DNA from: Methanofollis sp. UBA420 | GTDB lineage: Archaea > Halobacteriota > Methanomicrobia > Methanomicrobiales > Methanofollaceae | Assembly (NCBI RefSeq): GCF_002498315.1 | Contig: NZ_DAGX01000006.1 | Location: 1 to 64,000, forward strand | Length of the DNA: 64,000 nucleotides | Reading direction: 5' to 3' | Shown: piece by piece, positions 49,271 through 57,036 of the stretch | How positions within the stretch are numbered: position 1 is the first letter of the stretch | Layout of the letters: every line of letters begins with the position of its first letter | Notes under the pieces: model-generated | The model's input: only the letters and a program-made list of their open reading frames with translations | Database searches by the model: none | Told to the model about the DNA's origin: nothing | Position numbers and translations under genes: made by a program

Positions 49271-50239
49271 TTATGCCACCGGGTCTTCCACTTCAGACTG
49301 GTTCACGCCGATCTTCTCCCAGTTGCCTGCGGCCGGGTAGAAGAGGGGTTCACCGTACTTGTCAACGCCGAAGGTCTCGATCGTCTTCTGCGTCTCGGGC
49401 GTGATCAGGTAGTTGATCCAGTCCTTTGCAATGGTGGAGTTCACGCCGGGGTGCTTCTCCGGGTTGATCTGCATCGCCGAGTAAACGTTGAGGAGGACAT
49501 CGCCCTCTGAGACAAGGGGCACGAGGGCGATCTTGTCCTTGCTCGCAAGGTAGGTGCCGATGTCGGAGAGCGTGTAGGCCTGCTTCTCGTCGGCCATCAC
49601 CAGGGTCGCACCCATGCCGGTGCCGGCCTCGATGTACCACTCGCCGGACTTCTGGATGTCGGTCGAGTAGTTGAAGCCTGCGGCCTTCCAGATCGCCTTC
49701 TCCTTGGAGTGCGTGCCGGAGTCGTCACCGCGGGAGACGAACTTCACCGTCGCCGGGTCGGCAAGGCCCTTCTCCTTGATCGTGGTGAAGGCCTGCTCAG
49801 GGGTCATGTTCTTCACGCCTGCCGGATCCGAAGCAGGGCCGACGATAACGAAGTAGTTGTAGGCGAAGACGCGGCGGTCGATGCCGTGGCCTGCCGCAAG
49901 GAACGCGTCCTCGCGAGCGCGGTCATGGACCATCATGACGTCCACGTCGCCGTTCTCCCCGTAGCCGAGGGCCTTGCCGGTGCCGGCCGAGATGATGTCG
50001 ACCTTCGCATTGTACTTCTTCTCGAAGTCTGCCTTCAGGGCGTCGAGGAGGCCGGTGTCATAGAGACTTGTCGTCGTGGCGATGAGGAGAGTCTGCGTCT
50101 CTGCAGGAGCCGCGGTCGTCTCCGCCGCGGTCGGCGTTGCTGTCGGCGTTGGGGTCACGTCCCCGGTGCCGGTACAGCCGCATGCAAATGCAGCAACGAT
50201 CATGACTGCTGCAAAAAGCATAAAGATGCTCTTTTTCAT
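49271..50239 (-). CDS. Tungstate-binding lipoprotein (TupA-like)
   Basis: A 322-residue extracellular binding protein. A signal peptide ends in a lipobox-like AFACGCTG, followed by a Thr/Pro/Ala linker that tethers it to the membrane. The mature domain begins LLIATTTSLYDTGLLDALKA and contains SAGTGKALGYGENGDVDVM and VSRGDDSGTHSKE, the oxyanion-binding pattern of TupA, with Thr-Thr-Ser and Ser-Gly-Thr loops. A TATA-like TGTATATAATG (minus, about 50264-50274) precedes it. It is divergent from a small helix-turn-helix gene that may regulate it. Confidence 0.92.
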   Translation of the reverse strand: MKKSIFMLFAAVMIVAAFACGCTGTGDVTPTPTATPTAAETTAAPAETQTLLIATTTSLYDTGLLDALKADFEKKYNAKVDIISAGTGKALGYGENGDVDVMMVHDRAREDAFLAAGHGIDRRVFAYNYFVIVGPASDPAGVKNMTPEQAFTTIKEKGLADPATVKFVSRGDDSGTHSKEKAIWKAAGFNYSTDIQKSGEWYIEAGTGMGATLVMADEKQAYTLSDIGTYLASKDKIALVPLVSEGDVLLNVYSAMQINPEKHPGVNSTIAKDWINYLITPETQKTIETFGVDKYGEPLFYPAAGNWEKIGVNQSEVEDPVA

Positions 50240-50405
50240 GGTAATTTTACTATCAGGACCCCCCGCATTATATACATTGCCATATTCGAGGGCGGGAACT
50301 GAGATCTGTTTAACTGCTCCCGAAGAGGGGCGATTCCGGGAAATACGAAGGTTTTATCATATAAGGGGCTCTACTGAGAGCATCCTGATCCCACAGAGGA
50401 GAAAC

Positions 50406-50678
50406 ATGGAAAAGATCAGCAAAAATGCAGAAAAGGTCCTGTATGCCCTTGCCGGGAGCAAAATGCGCCAGTATTCCGGCAAAGAGATCTCCCAGATGAC
50501 CGGCCTTGCACCGGCCGAGGTGAGCATGGCGGTGCGGGAACTCCAGAGAGAAGGCGTGATCGATGTCCATCTCCGCGCATCGTCAGATCCCTATACTTTC
50601 ACCTCGATCGCCATCACCCCGAAGGGAAGGGTGGCTGTCCAGGAGAGGAATCCAAAGACCCCGGGATGCGACACCTGA
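50406..50678 (+). CDS. Small helix-turn-helix protein divergent from tupA
   Basis: A 90-residue protein with MARR/wHTH-like features: NAEKVLYALAGSKMRQYSGKEISQMTGLAPAEVSMAVRELQREGVID (core shown as KEISQMTGLAPAEVSMAVRE), then a wing SSDPYTFTSIAITPKGR. It lacks a ligand domain. The ATG at 50406 has AGAGGAG six bases upstream, and TTTTATCATATAAGG (50352-50366) is a likely TATA box. Divergence from tupA makes it a candidate regulator of tungstate uptake. That role is inference. Confidence 0.7.
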   Translation: MEKISKNAEKVLYALAGSKMRQYSGKEISQMTGLAPAEVSMAVRELQREGVIDVHLRASSDPYTFTSIAITPKGRVAVQERNPKTPGCDT

Positions 50679-50683
50679 AAAAA

Positions 50684-50695
50684 CCCCTCTTTTTA
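50684..50695. terminator. T/A-rich junction between convergent genes
   Basis: CCCCTCTTTTTA follows the helix-turn-helix gene stop and overlaps the end of the convergent lipoprotein gene. It is a plausible terminator for the plus-strand gene. Confidence 0.4.
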
Positions 50696-51202
50696 GTCCC
50701 TCACCATGACGACCGCACCATAGACATACGCCTCCCCGACATGCAGGTTCTTCTGTTCGGACTCGCGGGGCAGTTCTGCCTGCACCCGGACCGGGGCGTC
50801 ATAGACGGAGAAGAAAACGGTCTTGTACGGGATACCCGCCTTTCGCACCTCATCTGCCGACGAAGGGACAAAGCCGGGTTTTTCCGCGGCGTTATAGGCG
50901 AAGAATGTGACAAGGACGTCGACGCCGTCCTGTGCAATCGCCGCACCCGCCGGGTCTGTGGCGAGTTTGAGAGTGACGCCAGAACTGTCGCTCCGTTCCA
51001 CGGCAGAAAGATCAATCGTCATTTCAGAGAGGCGGGGGTCGACGACGAGCACCGGGCTTTCCACCACGGGGAGGGTCGGCGTCGCCGTCACGACCGTCGT
51101 CGACGCCGTGACCTGCCTGTCGACCGGAGTGGTGGCGCACCCGGCCGCGAGGGAGACGGCAAGAAAGCAGAGGGCAAGGAGGATGGATAACTTCGTGTCC
51201 AT
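50693..51202 (-). CDS. Lipoprotein of unknown function
   Basis: This 169-residue protein has a signal peptide with lipobox (LLALCFLAVSLAAGC), then a Thr/Val/Pro linker. A small beta domain follows (DPRLSEMTIDLSAVERSD, VTLKLATDPAGAAIAQDGV, YDAPVRVQAELPRES). It should be anchored to the outer face of the membrane. I do not recognise a family. It lies between the tungstate region and nifB; no link to metal transport is evident. Confidence 0.65.
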   Translation of the reverse strand: MDTKLSILLALCFLAVSLAAGCATTPVDRQVTASTTVVTATPTLPVVESPVLVVDPRLSEMTIDLSAVERSDSSGVTLKLATDPAGAAIAQDGVDVLVTFFAYNAAEKPGFVPSSADEVRKAGIPYKTVFFSVYDAPVRVQAELPRESEQKNLHVGEAYVYGAVVMVRD

Positions 51203-51299
51203 GGACGAGAATCGGCCGGGGGCAATATAAGCGTTCTCCCGTGGGCCATGACCCGAACGGTAATATAGCGAGGTGATGACTATACTTGTGTTGTTTGCT

Positions 51300-52214
51300 A
51301 TGGCCGACGAAGCATACCGGAAAGCAAAGGTCGGGGATCAGGAGGTGCCCTACGACCCCGAGCAGTTGCGGAAGATCCAGGAGCACCCCTGCTACTCGGA
51401 CACCGCCTGCCACACCTTCGGGCGCTGCCACCTGCCGGTCGCACCGCGGTGCAATATCCAGTGCAACTACTGCGTGCGTGACTTCGACTGCGTGAACGAG
51501 AGCAGGCCCGGCGTGACCTCCCGCGTGGTGAAGCCCGGGGAGGCAGTGGACCTGGTCACAAAGGTGATGGAGGAGTTCCCTTACGTGAAGGTGATCGGGA
51601 TCGCGGGGCCGGGCGAACCCCTCGCGAACGAGGAGACCTTCGAGACTCTCCGCCTTATCCACGAGGCCTTCCCCCACCTGATCATGTGCATCTCCACAAA
51701 CGGCCTCCTCCTCCCCGAGAAGATCGACGAACTTGCAAAGTATGATGTCGGCAACGTGACCGTCACCCTCAATGCCGTCGACCCCGCGATCGGCGAGAAG
51801 ATCTACTCCTTCGTCGACTACCATGGCACGCGCTACACCGGCCGCGAGGCGGCCGAGGTCCTCCTGAAAAACCAGCTCGAAGGGATCAGGATGGCCGTCG
51901 AGAGAAAGATGTTCGTGAAGGTGAACACAGTCTATATCCCGGGCGTCAACGACGAGCACATCGTCGAGATCGCAAAGAAGGTCGGGGAGATGGGCGCGTT
52001 CTCCTTCAACCTGATCCCCCTGATCCCGCAGTACAAGTTCGCCGGGATCACCCCACCGACGCCGGCGGAGAAGAAGGCGATGCAGGACTCCTGCGCCCCC
52101 TATATCAAACAGATGCGCCACTGCGCCCGCTGCCGCTCCGACGCGATCGGGAGGCTCGGCAAGGACGTGCAGTCCCGGATCTACTCGGGCTGTTCATGCG
52201 AACAGAATGAATAA
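51300..52214 (+). CDS. nifB: NifB, radical SAM FeMo-cofactor precursor synthase
   Basis: A 304-residue NifB of the short archaeal type without a NifX domain. The radical SAM cysteines are C51, C55 and C58 in RCNIQCNYCVRDFDC. Extra cluster ligands lie in HPCYSDTACHTFGRCH, and the C-terminal CARCRSDAIGRLGKD is diagnostic. It makes the 8Fe-9S-C NifB-co for nitrogenase. No nifHDK lies in this window, so nitrogen fixation cannot be claimed. The ATG at 51300 (MADEAYRKAKVG) is favoured over upstream GTG/ATG at 51273-51278. A T-rich tract follows the stop. Confidence 0.93.
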   Translation: MADEAYRKAKVGDQEVPYDPEQLRKIQEHPCYSDTACHTFGRCHLPVAPRCNIQCNYCVRDFDCVNESRPGVTSRVVKPGEAVDLVTKVMEEFPYVKVIGIAGPGEPLANEETFETLRLIHEAFPHLIMCISTNGLLLPEKIDELAKYDVGNVTVTLNAVDPAIGEKIYSFVDYHGTRYTGREAAEVLLKNQLEGIRMAVERKMFVKVNTVYIPGVNDEHIVEIAKKVGEMGAFSFNLIPLIPQYKFAGITPPTPAEKKAMQDSCAPYIKQMRHCARCRSDAIGRLGKDVQSRIYSGCSCEQNE

Positions 52215-52226
52215 ACCTCTTTTTTT
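52214..52226 (+). terminator. Oligo-T after nifB
   Basis: AACCTCTTTTTTT directly follows the nifB stop and precedes the next gene, a likely terminator. Confidence 0.5.
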
Positions 52227-52229
52227 CGG

Positions 52230-53084
52230 ATGACGGATATCTGCAGGATCACTCTCGGCAGGGACGAGCCCTTTGACCTCGACGCCACCCTGGGCTGCGG
52301 TCAGGCTTTCAGGTGGGAAAAGACCGGGGACGGGTGGTGGCACGGCATCGCGGGCGGCCGGGCGGTCCGGATCAGGCAGGACGGATCTCTGCTCTCATTC
52401 ACCGGGGCCGACGAGAGTTTTGTCAGGCGGCACCTTGCCCTCGACCTCGACCTCCCGGGCATTCTCGCCTCGGTCGACCGCGACCCCGTGGTCCACGCGG
52501 CCATCGACCGCTGCCTGGGCCTGCGCCTCCTCCGGCAGGAGCCCTTCGAGACCCTGATCTCGTACATCTGCGCCACGAACGCGAACATCCCGGTGATCAG
52601 GAAAAGGGTGCGGCTGCTTGCCGAGGGCTACGGTCGGCCCCTCCCCGGCGGCGGCCATGCCTTCCCGACGGCCGAGGAACTGGCGTCATCGACCGAGTGC
52701 TCGTTGCGGGAGGGGTGCGTGATGGGCTACCGGGCGCCGTACGTCTGCCGGACCGCGGCGATCTGCGTTGATGATCCGGGTTGGGCGGAGAGGACCGCAG
52801 AACTCCCATACGAGGAGGCGAGGGAGGAACTCCTGCGTTTCCCGGGTGTCGGCCCGAAGGCCGCGGACTGCATCCTCCTCTTCGCCTTCCAGAAGTACGA
52901 GGCCTTCCCTGTGGACGTGTGGATACGCCGGATCATGCGCCGCTCGTACCTCCCGCACCTCAGGGAGGAGGGGGCGATGACCGCAAAGGAGTACAGGGAG
53001 ATCAGGGACTTTGCATGGGGGCACTTCGGCAGGTACGCCGGGTGGGCGCAGGAGTATCTCTACTGCGTGCGGGACGGGGCCTGA
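52230..53084 (+). CDS. 8-oxoguanine DNA glycosylase (Ogg1-like)
   Basis: A 284-residue HhH-GPD glycosylase/lyase. The helix-hairpin-helix LLRFPGVGPKAADCILLFAF contains the catalytic lysine K210, and the activating aspartate is D229 in FPVDVWIRRIM. The N-terminal part (TLGCGQAFRWEKTGDGWW) matches the Ogg1 beta domain, which recognises 8-oxoguanine. It removes oxidised guanine from DNA. Its end overlaps the metallophosphoesterase gene by 25 bp on the other strand. Confidence 0.92.
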   Translation: MTDICRITLGRDEPFDLDATLGCGQAFRWEKTGDGWWHGIAGGRAVRIRQDGSLLSFTGADESFVRRHLALDLDLPGILASVDRDPVVHAAIDRCLGLRLLRQEPFETLISYICATNANIPVIRKRVRLLAEGYGRPLPGGGHAFPTAEELASSTECSLREGCVMGYRAPYVCRTAAICVDDPGWAERTAELPYEEAREELLRFPGVGPKAADCILLFAFQKYEAFPVDVWIRRIMRRSYLPHLREEGAMTAKEYREIRDFAWGHFGRYAGWAQEYLYCVRDGA

Positions 53085-53953
53085 CCCCGGACCACCGTGA
53101 TCTCGGGCGGGCAGTTGAGGCGGATGTCCATGCCGAGAAGGGGCGTGGTGCCGATGCCTCGGCTGACATAGACGGTCCTTTTTCCCTCCTCGATCAGGCC
53201 GGCAGAGGGGTCGTAGCCGAACCATGCCGCAGGTTTTCCGAGGACGGGGAGGTCGACCTGGCCACCATGGGTGTGGCCGCAGAGGACGAGGTCGACGTCC
53301 CAGGCGGCCCGGCATTCGGGTTCGTGGATGAGGACGATGCGGTAGTCGGCGTCGGGCAGTTCATCGGGGAACCGGGCCCTTCCCGCCAGGCCATCGTCGA
53401 GGCCGACGACGAGCACGGTGCTGTTCTCAATCTCCTCTGTCGCGTATTCGTTCCTGAGCACCACAACGCCGGCCTCCTCAAGACGGGCACAAACCGCGTC
53501 GGCAAGGGCGGTGTCGGCCGTGCCGTCGGCAAGAGGGGAGAGGTCGTAGCCTTCGACGCTGAGGTTCGCCTCTTTCAACATCTCTCCCCGACCGCGGCTG
53601 GAGATACCGTAGTCGTGGTTGCCGGGCACGGCGTACACCGGCGCTCTGATCCCGGCGAGGGGGGAGAGGTCAGGCACCCCGTCCCTCCCGTACCCCGCAA
53701 CAAAGTCTCCGGCGATGAGCACGAGGGAGGGGTGCAGAGCGTTCGTCTCCCGGACAGTCCTCTCGATCAGGTCGCGGTTGCCCTCAGAGACATGGAGGTC
53801 TGAGAGGAGGACAATCGTGCCGGGCACCCCTGTCACCGTGAGGGGAGTGACAGTCAGGTCCCCGGCCCCGGCGGCACCGCAGGCAAGGCCTCCGGCAAGG
53901 AGAAGGAGAAGAGCGAAGAGGACTGCTGCGAGAGGGCGGGCATATGACGCCAT
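53060..53953 (-). CDS. Membrane-anchored metallophosphoesterase
   Basis: A 297-residue calcineurin-like phosphoesterase with an N-terminal hydrophobic segment (LAAVLFALLLLLAGGLACG) acting as signal or anchor. Metal-binding motifs in order are LLSDLHV, IAGDFVAG, VPGNHDYG and CGHTHGGQVD. This is the YkuE/UDP-sugar-hydrolase-like membrane group; the substrate is unknown and may be a lipid-linked phosphate. A cysteine at the end of the hydrophobic stretch could make it a lipoprotein. Confidence 0.87.
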   Translation of the reverse strand: MASYARPLAAVLFALLLLLAGGLACGAAGAGDLTVTPLTVTGVPGTIVLLSDLHVSEGNRDLIERTVRETNALHPSLVLIAGDFVAGYGRDGVPDLSPLAGIRAPVYAVPGNHDYGISSRGRGEMLKEANLSVEGYDLSPLADGTADTALADAVCARLEEAGVVVLRNEYATEEIENSTVLVVGLDDGLAGRARFPDELPDADYRIVLIHEPECRAAWDVDLVLCGHTHGGQVDLPVLGKPAAWFGYDPSAGLIEEGKRTVYVSRGIGTTPLLGMDIRLNCPPEITVVRGQAPSRTQ

Positions 53954-53999
53954 GCCTCACGCGGTCGCCGGGAAGGGGGATAACGGTTTCTCTGGGGGA

Positions 54000-54404
54000 T
54001 CAGTTGTACGGGATCTTTTTGCTCCACCCGGCCTCGTCGAGCAATCTCTTCAGGACGGCCATCCTCTGCGTCTGCTCCTGAATCCTGCTCTGGTAATAGG
54101 TGAGCGTCGCCTGTGCATCGTCGGGCGCAGCGATGAGAAACATCCTGTCCGAACTGGTCACACCGAAGAAGACCCCCTGCTGCTCCAGCGGTTGAAGCAC
54201 CTCTTTCTTCCACTCCTCATGGCTGATCTCATAGCCTTCGGCAAGGAGGTGGGCGAGGATCTCGGCCGTCGGCACCGCGTGCTCCAGGCCGACCGCGTGG
54301 TCGAGGAGGTACCTGACGGTCTCGACCATCAGAGTGCAATACCTGCTGGAGCAGAGGACACCCTGATCGAACATGAAGTTCCTGGCCCGCGTGACAAAAG
54401 GCAT
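54000..54404 (-). CDS. Conserved-looking hypothetical protein
   Basis: An unrecognised 134-residue protein, mostly helical, with a winged-helix feel: LMVETVRYLLDHAVGLEHAV, TAEILAHLLAEGYEISHEEW, then a strand region VFFGVTSSDRMFLIAAP and a C-terminal coiled helix (YYQSRIQEQTQRMAVLKRLL). It could be a DNA-binding or adaptor protein. No membrane segment. It is not coupled to a neighbour. Confidence 0.55.
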   Translation of the reverse strand: MPFVTRARNFMFDQGVLCSSRYCTLMVETVRYLLDHAVGLEHAVPTAEILAHLLAEGYEISHEEWKKEVLQPLEQQGVFFGVTSSDRMFLIAAPDDAQATLTYYQSRIQEQTQRMAVLKRLLDEAGWSKKIPYN

Positions 54405-54762
54405 GGGCGGGTCTTCGGCGGCAGGGGTTATAGGCGTTGTGGAGGGCGGAAGAGGGCAGGGGGGATACCCCCGGATCCTCTCCCTGTGGTGCCTGCATAT
54501 CAGAGCGCGAGGGCGTGGGCCCCCGGGAGATGACCAGGGTCAAATACGCCCGGATCTGCCCCCAAACAGGGGATCCTACCTCCCGTTCAGGGCCATACCA
54601 GGGAGATCCGGCGATCCGGGCATACCGGGGTCTGTGGGCAGAACAGGATGAAATCCGGCAGGACTCAACCCCCTCAGGCCGCCGATATGATTGCAGGTAA
54701 TGCCTTCCTCTCCCGGCCCCCTCCCGGTGCCGGGGAGGGGGAGGGAAAGGGGTTGGAAATCG

Positions 54763-54781
54763 TCCCGATCCGGGATCGGGA
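54763..54781. repeat. Perfect inverted repeat in a 484-bp gap
   Basis: TCCCGATC-CGG-GATCGGGA is an 8-bp-stem palindrome. Just left of it is a second G+C-rich inverted segment around CTCCCGGTGCCGGGGAG (about 54721-54737). The rest of 54405-54888 holds no credible gene, apart from the ahcY terminator region. Confidence 0.5.
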
Positions 54782-54843
54782 GATACCCTCAGTATGAGGA
54801 TGTACCCTGAAAACCACCGGGGTAACTTTCAAAGAACCGCCTG

Positions 54844-54884
54844 AAACGTCGTTTCATGAGCGGTGCACCAGAGCCAAAAAAAGA
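54844..54884 (-). terminator. Terminator region of ahcY
   Basis: On the minus strand the ahcY stop is followed by ACTCTTTTTTTGG (plus 54876-54884 region), a run of seven T. Further on is a short hairpin TGAAACGTCGTTTCA (about 54842-54856). Confidence 0.55.
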
Positions 54885-54888
54885 GTTA

Positions 54889-56115
54889 TTATGTCCCGAT
54901 ATTCCAGGCGGACATGTAGTGTTTCTGCTCGTCGGTGAGGACATCGATCGCGATCCCCAGGGAGGCGAGCTTCCTCTCCGCGACCTCCTCGTCGATGACG
55001 TTCGGGACGTCGTAGACGCCCGGAGAGAGGTCCTTCCCGTGCTCGGCCATGTACCGGGCAGAGAGGGCCTGAAGGGCGAAGGAGAGGTCCATGACCTCGA
55101 TCGGGTGGCCCATGCCCTTCGGCGTCGCCAGGTTCACCAGGCGGCCCTCGGCAAGGACATGGATCTTCTTCTCGCCGAAGACATAGGTGTCGATGCCGTC
55201 GCGGCGCTCGATCCTGTCCGCGTGCTCTTCGAGCCACTTCACATCGATCTCGACATTGAAGTGGCCGGCATTGGAGAGAATCACGCCGTCACGCATCGAG
55301 CCAAAGTGGCGCTCGGTGAGGATCGAGGTGTTCCCCGTCGTCGTAATGAAGATCTCGCCGATCTTCGCCGCCTCGTCCATCGGCATCACGGTGAAGCCGT
55401 CCATGTGCGCCTCAAGGGCGCGGCGCGGGTCCACCTCGGTGACGATGACGCGTGCGCCGAGGCCGCGGGCCTTCCGCGCCACGCCGCCGCCGCAGAAACC
55501 ATAGCCTGCGACGACCAGGAACTTGCCGGCAAGGAGGCAGTTTGTGGTCGCCATGATCGCGGAGAGCGAACTCTCGCCGGTGCCGTGGACATTGTCGAAG
55601 TGGCGTTTCATCGGGGTGTCGTTCACCGCGACCACCGGGAACTTCAGCGCGCCTTCGGCCGCCATCGAGCGGAGACGGTGGATGCCGGTCGTCGTCTCTT
55701 CGCAGCCGCCGATCACGTTCTTGAGAAGTTCCTGCCTGCGGGTGTGGAGCTCGAAGATCAGATCCATGCCGTCGTCGATGGTGATCACGGGGTGCGCGTC
55801 GAGGACCTTGTTGATCGCCGCGTAGTACTCTTCATTCGAGCACGCCCGCTTCGCATAGCAGTGCACGCCCGGCACCTCGCCGAGGGCCGCGGCCACGTCG
55901 TCCTGGGTGGAGAGGGGGTTGCAGCCGGTGATGTACACCTCGGCCCCGCCTGCCGCCAGGGTCTCGACAAGGACGGCGGTCTTTGCCTCCACATGGAGGG
56001 CCATCCCGATGGTCACGCCCGCGAGGGGCTTCGTCTCCTCGAATTCCTTTCTGATGCTGCCGAGCACCGGCATGTACTGCCGTGCCCAGTCCATCTTCTG
56101 CTGACCGGTCTTCAT
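54889..56115 (-). CDS. ahcY: S-adenosyl-L-homocysteine (or S-inosyl-L-homocysteine) hydrolase
   Basis: A 408-residue enzyme hydrolysing the by-product of SAM-dependent methylation. Typical segments are LEETKPLAGVTIGMALHVEAKTA (in part), the NAD-binding VVAGYGFCGGGVARKARGLG, NDTPMKRHFDNVHGTGESS and the end VLTDEQKHYMSAWNIGT. Some methanogen enzymes of this family act on S-inosylhomocysteine instead; I cannot tell which from sequence. The frame opens at 56154, but the ATG at 56115 (MKTGQQKMDWARQYMP) has AGGTGAGGCT directly upstream and fits the family. It is divergent from hisF. Confidence 0.93.
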   Translation of the reverse strand: MKTGQQKMDWARQYMPVLGSIRKEFEETKPLAGVTIGMALHVEAKTAVLVETLAAGGAEVYITGCNPLSTQDDVAAALGEVPGVHCYAKRACSNEEYYAAINKVLDAHPVITIDDGMDLIFELHTRRQELLKNVIGGCEETTTGIHRLRSMAAEGALKFPVVAVNDTPMKRHFDNVHGTGESSLSAIMATTNCLLAGKFLVVAGYGFCGGGVARKARGLGARVIVTEVDPRRALEAHMDGFTVMPMDEAAKIGEIFITTTGNTSILTERHFGSMRDGVILSNAGHFNVEIDVKWLEEHADRIERRDGIDTYVFGEKKIHVLAEGRLVNLATPKGMGHPIEVMDLSFALQALSARYMAEHGKDLSPGVYDVPNVIDEEVAERKLASLGIAIDVLTDEQKHYMSAWNIGT

Positions 56116-56229
56116 AGCCTCACCTGACGTCTTCCCATATAGGTGGACGCGCATCCACTTGAAAGGTGACGGTCAGGCCTGGCGGCCCCCTCCCAAATGC
56201 TGATTATCCCCGCGGTCAGAGAAGTTCGC

Positions 56230-57036
56230 ATGGCACTCACCAAACGGATCATCCCCTGCCTGGACATCAAGAACGGCAGGGTGGTGAAGGGGACGCACTT
56301 CGAGGGACTCCGCGACGCGGGCGACCCGGTCGAACTTGCGGCGCGCTACAACGAGCAGGGAGCGGACGAGGTGGTCTTCCTGGACATCACGGCCTCGAAG
56401 GAAGGGAGGGGCACGATAATCCCGGTCATCGAGCGCGCCGCCGACGAACTCTTCCTCCCCCTCACCGTCGGGGGCGGGATCAGGACACTCGACGACATCA
56501 CCCGGATCCTCAGGGCCGGCGCGGACAAGGTCTCCATCAACACGAGCGCAGTGGACGACCCCACCCTGATCACCAGGGCCGCGGAGCGCTTCGGCACCCA
56601 GTGCGTCGTCGTCGCCATCGACGTGCGGGCCAACCCGGCGATGAAAGACGGCGCCACTCCCATCTCCCTCCCGGACGGCCGGACCGTCTGGTACGAGGTG
56701 GTGACGATGGGCGGGTCGCACCCGACAGGCATTGACGCGGTCAGGTGGGCAAAAGAGGTCGAGGAAAGGGGCGCCGGCGAGATCCTGCTCACGAGCATGG
56801 AGACAGACGGCACGAAAAACGGGTTCGATATCCCGGTCACCCGCGCCGTCTCCGAGAGCGTGGGCATTCCGGTCATCGCCAGCGGCGGCGTCGGGACGCT
56901 GGAGCACTTCCGGGAGGGCTTCGCCCTCGGAAAAGCGGACGCCTGCCTCGCGGCAAGCGTCTTCCACTACGGGGAGATGACCGTCAGCCAGGTCAAGGAG
57001 TACCTGGCCGGGCAGGGTATCCAGGTACGGCTCTGA
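56230..57036 (+). CDS. hisF: Imidazole glycerol phosphate synthase subunit HisF
   Basis: The cyclase barrel of histidine biosynthesis, 268 residues. It begins LTKRIIPCLDIKNGRVVKG (the catalytic aspartate is in CLDI), with LTVGGGIRTLDDI, VVVAIDVRANP (second catalytic aspartate) and IASGGVGTLEHF. Partner HisH is not in the window. The ATG at 56230 is chosen by family start; the frame extends to 56197. Its end overlaps pheT by 44 bp on the other strand. Confidence 0.95.
   Translation: MALTKRIIPCLDIKNGRVVKGTHFEGLRDAGDPVELAARYNEQGADEVVFLDITASKEGRGTIIPVIERAADELFLPLTVGGGIRTLDDITRILRAGADKVSINTSAVDDPTLITRAAERFGTQCVVVAIDVRANPAMKDGATPISLPDGRTVWYEVVTMGGSHPTGIDAVRWAKEVEERGAGEILLTSMETDGTKNGFDIPVTRAVSESVGIPVIASGGVGTLEHFREGFALGKADACLAASVFHYGEMTVSQVKEYLAGQGIQVRL

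Noticed and set aside
51300..52214. Evidence for nitrogen fixation from nifB
   Set aside because: No nitrogenase structural genes are in the window, and nifB-like genes occur in methanogens that do not fix nitrogen.
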